Made by a program: the position numbers and the translations under genes | Assembly (NCBI GenBank): GCA_936450465.1 | Contig: OW388297.1 | Span: 57,652,989 to 57,716,988, forward strand | Reading direction: 5' to 3' | Source: Gibbula magus | Lineage: Eukaryota; Mollusca; Gastropoda; Trochida; Trochidae | Length of the DNA: 64,000 nucleotides | In this document: one piece after another, positions 34,198-47,400 of the stretch | How the letters are laid out: each line of letters begins with the position of its first letter | Numbering within the stretch: position 1 is the first letter of the stretch | Notes under the pieces: model-generated | What the model saw: only the letters and a program-made list of their open reading frames with translations | The model's database searches: none | Told to the model about the DNA's origin: nothing

Positions 34198-36239
34198 ATA
34201 CAGGAAGCTGAATATTGATAGAGTAACGTCAGGCGTGTTGAAAATTGAACAAACACGGGCTGACAGTACAAAGCTTTAACAACAAATAAAATATTATCAC
34301 TGAAAACAAAAGACGTAGGTCTCTTTTCTCAAAGGAAGAAAGATAGAGTCTACATTTCCATCAACGTGGAGTGATGTGAAGTAATTCCTACCGTTGCATA
34401 TTAGTTTCCAACTATGATACATAAAATCCAGCTTAATCCTAATCTATTTTGGAAATTTAATTCACAAGACAAGCATCTGAGTCTTTCACTGTCAATTAAT
34501 TCCTGGTTAGAACCAATATTCTAAAATCAGTTCACCTAACTGATGAATTTGCTTTCACAGTGAAATCCCCATAATCCTGATCTATTTGTGGAAAACATCA
34601 ATAACATTTATCCACATCAGTTAAGAATTTGAAATAGATCCCAAAATCGATAATTACTTGTTTCGAATCTTTGTACATTTGGTATGGTCTATCTAAAAGA
34701 TCAGAACTTTTTTTTAAATTTTACACTTTTATATTCAAAGAACTTTGTTTTGTTAACATCCTTAATGGCAGTGTTTAACTTCCCTAATTAAAAATGTGCT
34801 GGTTATCTGGAAAAGTGTATGTAATAAAAGTATCTCAATGTAAAATGTCCCATCTTTTTCTATTGTCTTACAACCTTGCAATTTGTGATGTCCACTGTTT
34901 TAACTAGCAGCACCAGGTTTAAGTCATGTATGTGCTTGTGGCATGTATAGAATGTCAGTTATGGAAGCAGTCACAAAGGTACAAGAGTCATCAAACCAGA
35001 AATGTTCAGACACATAAATCAGTCAAGGTGGGCGATTCAATAACAGACCTTAGTCGAGCGTCTGCCTATAACTTGTACGGGTGGGATCAGTTATGTTTCA
35101 TTATGACTAAGTACAGATGAAAGCAACACATACAAGTAGACAGTTATGAAATCGGTCACAAAGGCAGACGGTCATCAAGTCCCAATCAACATGACATGGC
35201 CAGACATGAACATGGTCAAGTTGGACGTGGCACAATCCACAGCCGGTCCTAACAGTGACCGCTGGCCAGTTCTGGACAAAGGCATCAGATCCGCTAAAGA
35301 GGATTAGAAGATTAGCGGACATGCCGTTATTTCGATTATGGACAGCCGGAGGGCTGGTTGTATTCCCACGTGGAGTCTGATCTGAGTGTCAGATCTGGAG
35401 TCTGAAGCCCCGTCTGATCTGGACACTGTATCACAACCCCCATCTCAAACCAACTGTAATCCTCTTCCACTGCCACTAATCCATTGGGCAAACATTTTAA
35501 CATTAAGATCATTACGATTCTACTTAATGCACCAAACCCTTCCATCCATCAAAGTTAATCCTTCAGCTAAATATCTGGCTATTCAAGCATGAAATTGTGG
35601 CTTGACTGCCTGGTGTATTTGAGGAGATTTTACAGTCACGGTTAGTTAGACGCTTACGGGATTGAATGGAAGTAGCAACCCAACATTCTAAGTCTTTGCA
35701 GACTGGAGAACTAAAGCATAAGACACCCACAAACAGGGCAACACAGATCATTAGCGACTTGCAACTTTTAAATGTTAATGACTGAAAGCATAAAACAATA
35801 ACAATTTGTGCAAGAAATTCTTTACAGAACAGTTCTGCTTCAACTGATTCAGTCAAGTCAAGGCCCACGAAAAGGGTTAAAATGCATCAGAAAATTGTTT
35901 TTCAGAAAAATTATTTCTGAAGATGGCAGGTGACATTGATGACAATTGTCAACATCTGATGTTTAGGGTAAGACATAAGAAAACATTCATGTTTCACAAT
36001 AACTAATTACTACAATTTGCCCTTTGTAAAGTATGAGTAATTTGTTTTTGAAGTCGACGATAGTAAATGACAAATACTTTTCTGACATTTATATGCACAC
36101 AAGTTTCAGACTATTATCAACGCAGTAGAAGAATACACTGGTGAAAAATTGCAAACCATCCAGAGACATGATTAGTATATGCAAATGACAATGAGAATCC
36201 ATTTTCAAGATGTGCAAGGAGATTACGCAAAGTCCCCCC
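34198..36239. other. Unassigned stretch
   Basis: No gene recognised. The 101-codon minus-strand frame at 35563-35868 has no domain I know. CAGATC-type motifs cluster at about 35370-35425. Confidence 0.4.
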
Positions 36240-36492
36240 CAAAAAGGGAGAAATATTTTCAAAATCACTTGATTCAAAATCAAATAACAAAATTATTTAG
36301 GATGAGAAATTAATCATTTAGGCAAATGCTTTCTATGACAAAATTCAATAAAGCTGATTTACACTAAAAGTTTTTTATCTAAAAATGATATCGATACAGA
36401 TCAGATTTTTCCCTATCATTCACACGGAAGTCACAACCTCTACATAATATATTTGTGAAGCCTTGACTGCCATGACAAAGAATTTGCCAATA

Positions 36493-36789
36493 TTAGCCAC
36501 TACTTGCACTAATATCATATTTTTGCAACTTCAAGTGGCAGGACAAAGACCTCAACTTGGTGGATGATACAGGAAGAACTACAAGATCTCCAAGCTTGTG
36601 AAGTGCTTCCAGTGATGTGCAGTGGGGTGAATTACGGCTGATCTGAAGGAGAATATTGCTGCTTGTAGGTACTGAACATGTGCAACATCTTGCAGAACTT
36701 GCTGATTTACCAAAATTGAAGTCTAATTCATGTGGATCACAGCCAGCGCTGTTGGCGTTGTCCAAATGAGGTGTCAGGTTTGGTGTCAA
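36493..36789 (-). other. 98-codon open frame of unknown significance (unit 1)
   Basis: Minus-strand frame beginning with MTPNLTPHLDNANSAGC, with several Cys (CCTCSVP) but no domain I recognise. Its composition looks less AT-biased than neighbouring chance frames, and a TTCTCTCTGCTGCAG sequence (acceptor-like) lies about 180 bp upstream on the same strand. It could be an exon, but nothing else supports a gene. Confidence 0.2.
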
Positions 36790-37544
36790 TGGTTATTGAT
36801 TACAGATCCACAAAGCTAATTCACGTTCTTACATCCAAAACATCTACTTTGGGGTACTTTGCATCGTGACAGAGGAACATCAATCAGAGAGAGGATGTTT
36901 TGTGGCACCAACCACCCTTCTTGTGTTGATATTGTTAGTACAAGATATTTCTGGGTGTTGATGTAGTCCTCACTTCATCTGCAGCAGAGAGAATAAGATG
37001 TGTGGTCACCGAGTTGGTTTTCTTACAGGCATAACCTTAGTGGAAGATACAACACATTTTGTTCAATTGTTTCATGGTGTGACAAGTCGCGAAGCTGTCG
37101 GTAGCCATTTTCACTTACAGTAAAGTTGTTCTACTGAAAACAGCTACTGGATTCTACATTAGCCAGTGAAGCACAGGTGATACTTCACTGTATAAATAAT
37201 GTTGTGGCTTGAAGCGACAATAAGGCAAGCTTTTGGGCTTGATGTCCTCAAAATGTTCCTATGTTGTTACATTTACAATCCTTTCGTAATTCAAAAAGGG
37301 AGAAATATTTTCAAAATCACTTGATTCAAAATCAAATAACAAAATTATTTAGGATGAGAAATTAATCATTTAGGCAAATGCTTTCTATGACAAAATTCAA
37401 TAAAGCTGATTTACACTAAAAGTTTTTTATCTAAAAATGATATCGATACAGATCAGATTTTTCCCTATCATTCACACGGAAGTCACAACCTCTACATAAT
37501 ATATTTGTGAAGCCTTGACTGCCATGACAAAGAATTTGCCAATA

Positions 37545-37841
37545 TTAGCCACTACTTGCACTAATATCATATTTTTGCAACTTCAAGTGGCAGGACAAAG
37601 ACCTCAACTTGGTGGATGATACAGGAAGAACTACAAGATCTCCAAGCTTGTGAAGTGCTTCCAGTGATGTGCAGTGGGGTGAATTACGGCTGATCTGAAG
37701 GAGAATATTGCTGCTTGTAGGTACTGAACATGTGCAACATCTTGCAGAACTTGCTGATTTACCAAAATTGAAGTCTAATTCATGTGGATCACAGCCAGCG
37801 CTGTTGGCGTTGTCCAAATGAGGTGTCAGGTTTGGTGTCAA
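37545..37841 (-). other. 98-codon open frame (unit 2, identical copy)
   Basis: The same frame as in the first duplication unit, 1052 bp further on, with identical translation. Identity says nothing about coding, because the whole unit is duplicated. Confidence 0.2.
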
Positions 37842-38347
37842 TGGTTATTGATTACAGATCCACAAAGCTAATTCACGTTCTTACATCCAAAACATCTACT
37901 TTGGGGTACTTTGCATCGTGACAGAGGAACATCAATCAGAGAGAGGATGTTTTGTGGCACCAACCACCCTTCTTGTGTTGATATTGTTAGTACAAGATAT
38001 TTCTGGGTGTTGATGTAGTCCTCACTTCATCTGCAGCAGAGAGAATAAGATGTGTGGTCACCGAGTTGGTTTTCTTACAGGCATAACCTTAGTGGAAGAT
38101 ACAACACATTTTGTTCAATTGTTTCATGGTGTGACAAGTCGCGAAGCTGTCGGTAGCCATTTTCACTTACAGTAAAGTTGTTCTACTGAAAACAGCTACT
38201 GGATTCTACATTAGCCAGTGAAGCACAGGTGATACTTCACTGTATAAATAATGTTGTGGCTTGAAGCGACAATAAGGCAAGCTTTTGGGCTTGATGTCCT
38301 CAAAATGTTCCTATGTTGTTACATTTACAATCCTTTCGTAATTCAAA

Positions 38348-38755
38348 CGGAGCCTTGTAAAGGTTCCATTTGGTTGCTTGACCAAGTTTGGTTATTTTAG
38401 TCCTGAGGGAAGGTGTGAAGAAAAGACATAAAATCAGGAAATATTGGCTTGAGTTAGAAGATGTATGATTGAAAATCTGAAACAAAATTGCTTAGAGACT
38501 AAATTTATGCGTTTGAAACTAAAACAGAACCCACCAACTTTTAGAAATGGATAACATTTAGACAACTCTCCATCACTGGCTACTTTCCTGCTTTTTGCTA
38601 ACTTTTCTTTTCTAACAAAGCAGCACACGATATTTCATATTGAGCGCTCCAGTGCAGGAAATGCAGCAAGGCTTAAATTAGCTAGTGATGGAAACTGGTG
38701 CAAGCTATGACTTGAGAGGGATAACAGAAACCTGAGTGTTTCTGAACAAATAGAG
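38348..38755. other. Unassigned stretch
   Basis: Nothing recognised between the duplication and the SINE. Confidence 0.4.
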
Positions 38756-38767
38756 CATGTGCATAGA

Positions 38768-39079
38768 TGTGAGGTGATTTGGGGTTTAACGCCGCTTTCA
38801 AGAGTATTTCACTTATATCGCGGCTGCTAGTATTATGGCAGGGAGAAAGCCCGCAATGCCATGTGGCTATGCATTGCGGTGAAACCTGCGAGCATCGGCT
38901 GGAACTAGCGAACCATGGGTGGTACTACGCTGAAATTCAGTGTAGCATTGCACCCAAACCTTACTGCGTGTAAAACAGTTCTCTACTGCAGACAAAGTTG
39001 CCGTGCCCCTGGCAGGATTCGAACCCCGGACCTCTTGATCCGAAGCCGAACGTGCTAACCACTGCGCTATCCCGCCCCC
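38768..39079 (-). mobile_element. Full-length SINE, best-preserved copy
   Basis: About 312 bp, flanked by exact 12-bp duplications CATGTGCATAGA at 38756-38767 and 39080-39091. Read on the minus strand: head GGGGGGCGGGATAGCGCAGT, box B GGTTCGAATCC, body, then a tail ending AACCCCAAATCACCTCAC. A conserved internal palindrome (38925-38945, ACGCTGAAATTCAGTGT) can form a small hairpin in the transcript. Open frames on both strands here (38779-38973, 38867-39130) are SINE shadows. Confidence 0.95.
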
Positions 39080-39091
39080 CATGTGCATAGA

Positions 39092-39627
39092 AGGTTCGTG
39101 TATGAACAAAACAAGATTCAAACACTGCATCTGTTAGCTTGAGCAAAGTCAATAGTAATCACATTGTACTTGTATTTTCACATCACACCATAATACTTTT
39201 TTTCACTTAGAAAATAGATATAAATTATATTACACCTTCAAAGACACATATAAAACGATTTTCATATTAATTTCTATATAATCCTCTAATGGCTGTTCGT
39301 ATTTCACTTCAAAAGTATACAAGATTTCTCATGAGAACTGTTCAAATAATTACAAAAATAAATTGCACTTGAAAGTTTTTGTAAGCTATTCCCTGTTGTC
39401 TACGTTCTTATACAGAAACCCTTGAAGTCCAACTTTCACCAGCCGGTCCAGTGCAATGAAGATAAATGTTGGTGAAAGTGAAATCCTATATAACACTCTG
39501 TTGAATTTGTTCAATGTCTATTGGGTGAGTTGCTGGTCTTGAAGGAGGGTTTGAATTCTAGGAACAATCCACTTCCAATAAAAACTATACTTCACTTGCA
39601 GATTGGGTCATATTAAATATAGGTGAG
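39092..39627. other. Unassigned AT-rich stretch
   Basis: Nothing recognised. Confidence 0.4.
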
Positions 39628-40215
39628 CAGAGGTGAAGTGAAGTGATTTGATTTTGGATTGAACACAGCTTTCTAGAGTATTTCAGGCTGGCTAGTTTAT
39701 AGTAGAGAGAGTGAGTGAGTGAGTGAGTTGAGGTTTAACACCCCTTTCAAGAGTATTTCACTTATGTCGCGGCTGCTAGTATTATGGCAGGGAGAAAGCC
39801 CGCAACGCCATGTGGCTATGTACTGCGGTGAAACCTGCGAGCATCGGCTGGAACTAGCGAACCATGTAGCATTGCACCCAAACCTTACTGTGTGTAGAAC
39901 AGTTCTTTACTGCAGACAAAGTTGCCGTGCCCCTGGCGGGATGCGAACCCTGGACCTCTTGATCCGAAGCCGAACGTGCTAACTACTGTGCTATCCTGCC
40001 CCCTATAGTAGAGAGAAGGCCTGCAACACCATTGTGTTCATGCATTGCAGTGAAACTGCGAGCAACAGCTGGAACTAGCGAACCATGAGTGGTACTGCAC
40101 TGAAATTCAGTGTGGCATTGCACCCTAACCTTACTGCGTGAAGAATCACTGGCAAGATTCAAACCGGAACCTCTTGAAGTCGGAAGCACAACCAGTGCGC
40201 TATCCCGCCCCTCTT
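39628..40215 (-). mobile_element. Older SINE split by a younger SINE
   Basis: Tail-side part 39628-39710 (GAAGTGAAGTGATTTGATTT, AGAGTATTTCAGGCTGG) and head-side part 40004-40215 (GAAGGCCTGCAACACC, the body, then tRNA-like AGCGCACTGG and CGGTTTGAATC on the minus strand) join into one SINE once the insertion at 39711-40003 is set aside. Confidence 0.88.
39711..40003 (-). mobile_element. Younger SINE inserted into an older SINE
   Basis: Nearly full-length copy with a (GTGA)n tail on the plus strand, a body lacking the short GTGGTACTACGCTGAAATTC segment, and a tRNA-like head. It is flanked by the exact 13-bp duplication TATAGTAGAGAGA at 39698-39710 and 40004-40016. Confidence 0.93.
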
Positions 40216-42660
40216 ATATAAAGAAGAAGGAATTCATGACATATACATCTAAAAGCAAAACAGCTGGTATGTACTCTCAAATATAGCAGTGCTGCATTCT
40301 CCAGAATTTCTAAAAGGAGACGAGGCATGAATTTTATTAATCTGTCCTCCACATATACTCTTATTTCTACAACACAAATGCACAGAAGTGTTCAGGATGT
40401 AAACATCAACTACTTGTGTGTAAATTAGTCTGGATATAGACCAACATATGGAACCTGATATGAAGCTTTGGTAAAATAAGACTTGATCATAACACATACG
40501 GAAAAAGATCAAGTAGTTTCCAAATAATATGCGCTAGATTTTAATTTGTTTCAAACATATTTTATTCATAAGAAAAGGATTGGGTACAAGTTATACAACT
40601 TAGAACACCCTCTCCTAAGTGTTTACATATATATATTATTTACAGTCTTTATACAAGATGGACAGAAGGCAATAGTTAAAAGGGGAAACAGAGGAACAGT
40701 GACAATAATTAAGAAAACCTTTTAGATTTAGATTTAATTTAAGACACCTAGACTGACCCAAAAGGTTTTTTGACATATATGAGGTTCAATCTTCTTTATA
40801 TTAATGTTTTTTGTGATAAAAATGATTCACACAACAAAAGATGTCCTTAAAATCATGTCAGAAATGAATAGAAACAACATATATATATATATATTTTTTT
40901 TTTTTTCAATTTCAATATTTGCATTAGATAATGTGAAGCAGAAATGGTGTCATGTATCGAACGAAAAAATCCCATTTATCACAAATCTACATCACTAAAA
41001 AAGTACAGTAGTTTAGGAATAACATCAATATATCTATCAGCAGGAAGATTTCTCCAGTTATCTAAGTAGGCATATATCGTTACGGCTGCAAGTAACGGTA
41101 TATATACTCCAGTCTCCAGCAGTCAGTTCATTGTGTTGAGTCTAACACCAGGTGACAGAGAGGTTAAACAGGCAACCTGCCACACGGTGATTGAAATACT
41201 GATTACCTGTCAACTACTTCCAGTCCAATATCTGAAAAAACGTCTGTTGCCTTCTTAAACAATCTGACAACTGTAAATAAAAGATTTTGCTGTAAACATA
41301 CACTCTGCTGTTTATTCTAGGGTCTTGGACTCACAATCACGTGCTTGTAATTACAAGGGGTGACATACGTCGGACATATTGTAACAGGTTGTCGGGCATA
41401 TTGTACCAGAAAGCTTCTTGATACATCTGTCCTTCACATGTTTTTTCCATCAAATATGTAAACTTGAATTAGTTCGGTCATTAAAATAAAAGCCTGGAAA
41501 CAGTTATTCAGTCAACATGACTCACACATGTAACGGTTCAAGCATATATGTTAAAGCACTTGAACGATCAATTTAAACACATCATTAATTTATATGTTTG
41601 TTGCAATTTTTGTAATGCACTATACACAATTATTTAGTCAAAATTTGACAAAAATGTCACGTAATCTTAGAAATAACAATAATAAGATTAGAAAAGACTG
41701 AAAGCAATATATTTTAAATACATGTTTAACATTTCCAATATGTACCACTTATTTATAGATTCTTCATCTGAGAAACCATATTGAAGACAGGGAAAGCAAG
41801 AGTTAAATATATTTGTACAACTAATGACAGGTCATATATGTGTTAATAGAATAGCATCAACAGCCTCTTCAGAAAAGCAACGAAAACATAGTATTACTTA
41901 CTTTGAAGAAAAAAATCTTAAATACCAAGGCATTAAATTTTCCTTATTTCATGAACATCTAGACTTAAATGAAGCATCAGAAAAAAAATTAACTCTTTTT
42001 AATAGTTTGTTCTCTAAAATTTGAAGTTGAAGATTTTGAGTAGGCCTATAACATTTTACATTTTAACATGTCACAGTCGTAACAGGGAGACTGAAATTAT
42101 TTCATATTTCAAAGATTGGTTTTTGTTTGAAGAAGGTTATGCAATGACATACAAGTAATTCCAAAAGATAGGAAAGAGATATGTCATGCTGTGCATACAA
42201 TAAATACAAGTTATTATACATATCCATATAGTTGTCTTATACATAATTCATCTCATTTCATCATGTATAAATATATCCCATGTTTCATAAATTCCACTGA
42301 AGAGGTCATTCTGAAATTAACAAGACTGAAATCGTCCACAGATAGAAATTATTCTCACTTAGGTCACTACAATATTGTAAAAAAGAAGTTTTGTGGCGAG
42401 GTTACATGGTCGCATGTGACTATACATAATATAGTCAAACTTTTTTCTCACTTCAGACAATAGCGAGTCACTTCCTGTAGACTACCTATGACAGAACATG
42501 CACTAAATTAGTTCTTCATATCGACCTTTATAAACAAATACTGGTTAAGATGGATGATGCACAGACAAAGACTGGCTAAAAGTAAGTACAGCTGTACCGA
42601 TAGCAGTCTCCTTCCAGGTGCTCTCTCATACGAGCATCTACGTTCACTTTTACTTTATTT
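40216..42660. other. Long unassigned stretch
   Basis: AT-rich. A small imperfect inverted repeat, ATATATCGTTAC with GTAACGGTATAT, lies at about 41073-41102. Plus-strand frames at 41824-42024 and 42191-42463 have no recognisable domains. Confidence 0.4.
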
Positions 42661-42667
42661 CTTTTAC

Positions 42668-42689
42668 AGACAGACAGACAGACAGACAA
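42668..42689. repeat. (CAGA)n microsatellite
   Basis: Five to six tetranucleotide units, followed by AATTTATTTCTCACCTC, which may be the tail of an old retroposon. Confidence 0.75.
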
Positions 42690-43781
42690 TTTATTTCTCA
42701 CCTCAAAATACAAAATAAAATAAACAAATATACAGGTATTATATAACATATATTAATAGTTAACACTTTAGATGCTAAACATACAAGTACGTAACAAATT
42801 TGAGAGGCCAATTTACTGGAATCACAACTTGTTAGGAATCATCAGAGATTTGCCACTGGTCTCTACTGGAATATCTGCGTAAACCACATGTAAAGGGTTA
42901 AACATGGACAGGATCAGAGCAAGTCATTGACATTTTTAAATGATAGTTGTTTCTGTTTAATTTTAGTCCAATGAAAAAGCTTTATAACTAATGGATTTAT
43001 TGACAACTCTGAACTCTGAATTTGAATGAGGATAACAATTATTGAACAACTAATTTCCTTTTCAATAAAGAAAAAAAAATATAATAGAATTCATAACTTA
43101 AAGATTTAATAAATCTTAATAAAAAAACATTTAATCTGTACCAATTTATTACTCAACATGAACATATATTACATTTATTGGGAACCTGAAAGTTAAAGCC
43201 CTTCACTCTGAATTGTTTATCGGTCATTACCCCGCGGAGAGCAGTGACTACTTCTTAGCAGGACTAAACTACCAGTCTGCCATTGGCTGAGAATGTCACA
43301 AGCATAAACAATATAAACATCAGCAAAGACATCAGCTAGAAAGGAAAATAAATCAAATCTGTTACATGAAAATTGAGGTAGCGTGGCGTATTGCACAATC
43401 CAATAAAGGGCGGAATTGATAGAGAATCTGGCTTGGTGGCATATTGCAGAACTTTGATATACTGTATCAGCAGGTTAACCACCGAGGAATAGGTGCATTT
43501 AACCGCCAGGGGTCACCGAAAAGGTCAAGGGTCACGCTACTGTCTGTTAAACGGAAAGGGGCACCTGTGTGTCGTGATAGGGGCATGTTACCCCACTGTA
43601 GCGGCTCCTCAATATTTGGTTACATCCATATAGTTGACACAATACAAACGGTTGGGTTTCTACCTGAGGTTAACGACTTTTCTCTCACGCACGTGTATAG
43701 TTATAGAGTATGTGTGTACATATAGGCTTTCATCAAATCACCAATCTCGTGTTGATTCTTAGCAGATCAAGCATGAAAAGT
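42690..43781. other. Unassigned stretch
   Basis: No gene or repeat recognised. The 93-codon plus-strand frame at 43444-43725 has no known domain. Confidence 0.4.
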
Positions 43782-43907
43782 CAGAGGCGGATACAGAGAG
43801 GGGTTAAGGGGGTTCAACCCCCCTTGAACCCCCTTTTGAAATTTTTTTAAAATTTCATGGACCCTCGAAGTGAATCCCCCCCCTTAAAATTTCTAAATCC
43901 GTCACTG
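43782..43907. mobile_element. Short TIR element, second copy of the 30680 family
   Basis: Left end CAGAGGCGGATACAGAG and right end AAATCCGTCACTG, with internal G-rich and C-rich runs (AAGGGGGTTCAACCCCC). It matches the element at 30680-30804 in length and layout. Confidence 0.65.
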
Positions 43908-44315
43908 CAACGATCCCAATTGAGAACAAATCTTGAAGATTTTCTGATGAATTTTATAATTAGTATCACTGTAAGAAATCCTACATTTGTATTTAAGACA
44001 TACAGTCTGTGAACTTCTTACCAAAGTTGTAAGTGAATTCATTGGTTTGATAGAGGATTCGTTCACTCTCCAATATCTAGCATGTACATGCTGATGGAGT
44101 TGTAATCAAACGATCTCCTTGGCGAAAATAAACAATCTTGAGAAAGGCTAAAGTGTTTAGTCTATGGAAACATTACACCTACTTGAGAGAGCAGATTTTG
44201 ATAGAAAGGTGTCATAACGGAAGCTTTTCTATCAGCTTCTCAGTTCCATAAAGAATTGTCTCCCCTTGATTTGAACTCTTCTACTTTACAGGAAGTAGCA
44301 TATGAAGAAGGTGCA

Positions 44316-44490
44316 GTGAGGTGATCTGATTTTAGGTTTCATGTATCAATACTTACACGAATATTTCACAAGATGGCCGACATTGTTTCATGAAGAAAGT
44401 CTGCATGTGGATATATGCATTGTGGTGAAATCCTTCACAAGAGCTAGGGAATCCTGGGTAATGTCATCTAGCAGACAACTACCATGAATA
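44316..44490 (-). mobile_element. Very degenerate SINE copy
   Basis: GTGAGGTGATCTGATTTTAG, GAATATTTCAC, GAAGAAAGTCTGCATG and ATGCATTGTGGTGAAATCC follow the SINE order with heavy divergence. The head is not visible. Confidence 0.5.
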
Positions 44491-47400
44491 GTAATGTCAT
44501 TGCAACAGCAAATATATGGTTATAATAAGTACCGGTACCAAGTTTTACATAAGACCTAAAAATAAAAATAAATGTTTCTGGTCTTTTCAGGCTGACAAAA
44601 ATGATGCGATGACGCGATTTTTTATTTTATTTACAACATCATTTTTTTTGGGAATGAAAAGATAAAAGATGCATGTATTTAATCTCAAATTCAACATTTT
44701 GTCCATGAGTTTGTTAAATTAGGTTTCTGCTTTTGGCAGCTAACGAGGCATCACATGTAGAGACAAGCTAGTGTAGGATCAATCACTCACTATACACTGC
44801 GTATTTACGACATTATTACTCATTGTCATGGATTTTTTTATGTGACAAACTTAATCATTTTATGGCATATCTCGTGAAGTTTAATCATCCGAAACTGATA
44901 TAAGGAAATAATAAATAAATCATATTCAAAAGTTGACCATTTTACTATTATTTTTTTTAAACAATGTCAGCTAAAATGCTTAAAGGAGCTCTGGTCCAAG
45001 CGATCTTGAGACTGCGGTAGAGACCGTTACGCGATGTGTAACGAGGTCACGTGACGCAAACTAGGTGCAGGCGAGCGATCGCCGGCTTTTCGTATCCAAA
45101 GTAACCTCGTCTTAATCGGGATTCGTAATCAAAACGTAACTCGTACTAAAAAGCCTGGATATAGGTTATATTTTGCTTTGCATGTATTAATAAATAGTTT
45201 GGTAGGTAACTGAACGATTGGTTGTTCAAACAAACGAGACATTTCAGATTTAGATTCATTTATTATCCTTACCTTTGCAGACAATTAGTACAATAACAAA
45301 ACGGTGTGGGTACAGGTTGTATTAGCATCATAAAATGTGAAATAGATAAAATCATGTGTCTGACAAAACAGCAAAGATGTGACGAATAGAAAATGCCGGT
45401 GAAGAGAAAAAGATAAGTCGCCGACAAAGTAATTTACACCCAAAACATCTCACCACACACCAATATGTACACCTCTTCCTGAGTTGTTCAGGCTTCAGAT
45501 GACGTATTTGAAGAGTAAGTTTTTATACATTTATTAACATTATTATTACTGATAATATTATATCATCATGAGACAAAATTAATATAACCATTTTCAACTC
45601 GCAATTAATTGACAGGTTGTTGATACAATATTACGGAGTCTTCTTCCACAATACAACTTCACATACGGGATTAAATGTAAATGTAAGTACTCGTATATTA
45701 TTTAAACGGCATTTATTTCAGGATCTTACATGGAAAGATGGGTTGACAAACAGGGTTACAAGTACATATACACGCGTATATGTTGTTTATTATAACCATA
45801 CTTCATGTGATGTTCATCCATGATTGTGTTTCAACAAATTTATTACGATATTTCACAAATAAAGCCGTAGTATTTTTTCAAGGTGCTTAATAATACTAAT
45901 AATAGAATTAAAATGCTACTGGATGATTTCAAGGAATGCATAAGAGAGGTAATAGTGTGACATCGATTTCCTGAAAATATGTCTCCGTGTTTGGCGAAAA
46001 ATCAAGGTTTAATCTTACATTTCATTTAAAGTTTTTTTATTTGTTGCTATAACGCTTGATATAGTTTAAACGTATTAAAACACTGAAAAAGTGACGGAAT
46101 CGGCAAACAAGCAAAAAAATGCTTGCATAAATGCCTCTCCCTACAAACTGCAAACACACCAAACAAACAAATAAGTTGCATACATTGAACAATCATAAAA
46201 TATTAAAACAACAGGCGTGTATATGGTACCAGATTACAAGACACAATTGAAGGCGTTAAACTTTAAATATGTTGAACGTTACATAACAGCAAGGCAATAG
46301 ATGATAAGAAATAATTAAGAAACAAAGATTGATTTATGAAAAATCCGAAAATCTTTTAGATTTAACGATAACACTGTGGATGGATTTTAGCAGTACACGA
46401 TTTTCGTGGTTCTTTGCTCAAGCATTTCCTTGCAATATGGATGCTATATTGAAACATGTTGTAAAGAAACATTCGTTTACTCTTGTACGATTGTATATAC
46501 GTTTGATATCAGTGACAAAGTATATCAATATGTGTAATAAAGTTACATTGTGTATCAGATATAAAAGGTTACTATAATTATAAGTGTGTCAATCAACATA
46601 TTTTAATGTAATGCAAACCATAAACAAAATATTTTATGTATAAGATTTTCAACAAGCTCAGTGAAATTAACATTAAGATTGCACCATTGTACACGCACAC
46701 ATATACGATATGATTATACACATTTATAGAACACGATCGAATGAATGAATTATGTTACCAGATGCAGCCTAATACACACTCTCGTAAATGAAAACGTAAT
46801 GGTAGGGTAAATACGATGATAGCTCCAATACAAATTCTCAATTTAACATACCATATAGATGTTTCTTCAAAGGAGAGAAGTGTTGTGACAGCAAATTAGT
46901 TTACGCAATTAAGCTGAACAAAGTCATATACGCTGAGTAGTGTAATTATGTTTTTACAGATAACAAGTTTATTGGACCGGTTCAATTATATAAGAAATAG
47001 CATGTCGGTGACCGGCGGCATTTCGATTGTCATGTTAATTGTAAAAAGTCTGGTCTAGGTGACACACAAGAATCATGAAATAACATTAATGCGACTGTCA
47101 GTCTAGATATTTGTCAGCCAATTAAACGTTCACTGAAAGGTTGGAACATATATTCCACCAATGGAATTTAGGGATAGGATGAGCTTTGTATTCTGTGTTC
47201 TTTGGCGAAAAACCTCCAACAAGCAGATTTGGCATTTGAAGAATAACTTATCGCTGACATAGGACGATTATTATAGTACATGGATATAAGGCTCATGGAG
47301 AAAACAGGTTCGTTATTCTAATCTTTGTCATCATTGTATATTGCTATATTCGCATGCGAAATACTTGCAAAATCATCACAATTGTACTTTTGTTATTTAC

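Larger units (their letters stand above)
36240..38343. repeat. Tandem duplication of a 1052-bp unit
   Basis: 36240-37291 and 37292-38343 look identical base for base by eye, in direct orientation. The junctions share CAAA (CCCAAAAAGG at the left edge, TTCAAAAAGG between units, TTCAAACGG at the right edge), which is four bases of microhomology. Both units contain the same 98-codon minus-strand frame. Either a very recent duplication or an assembly artefact. Confidence 0.95.

Noticed and set aside
36493..36789. Pair of duplicated genes (with 37545-37841)
   Set aside because: Identical because the whole 1052-bp unit is duplicated. No domain, start context or confirmed splice sites.
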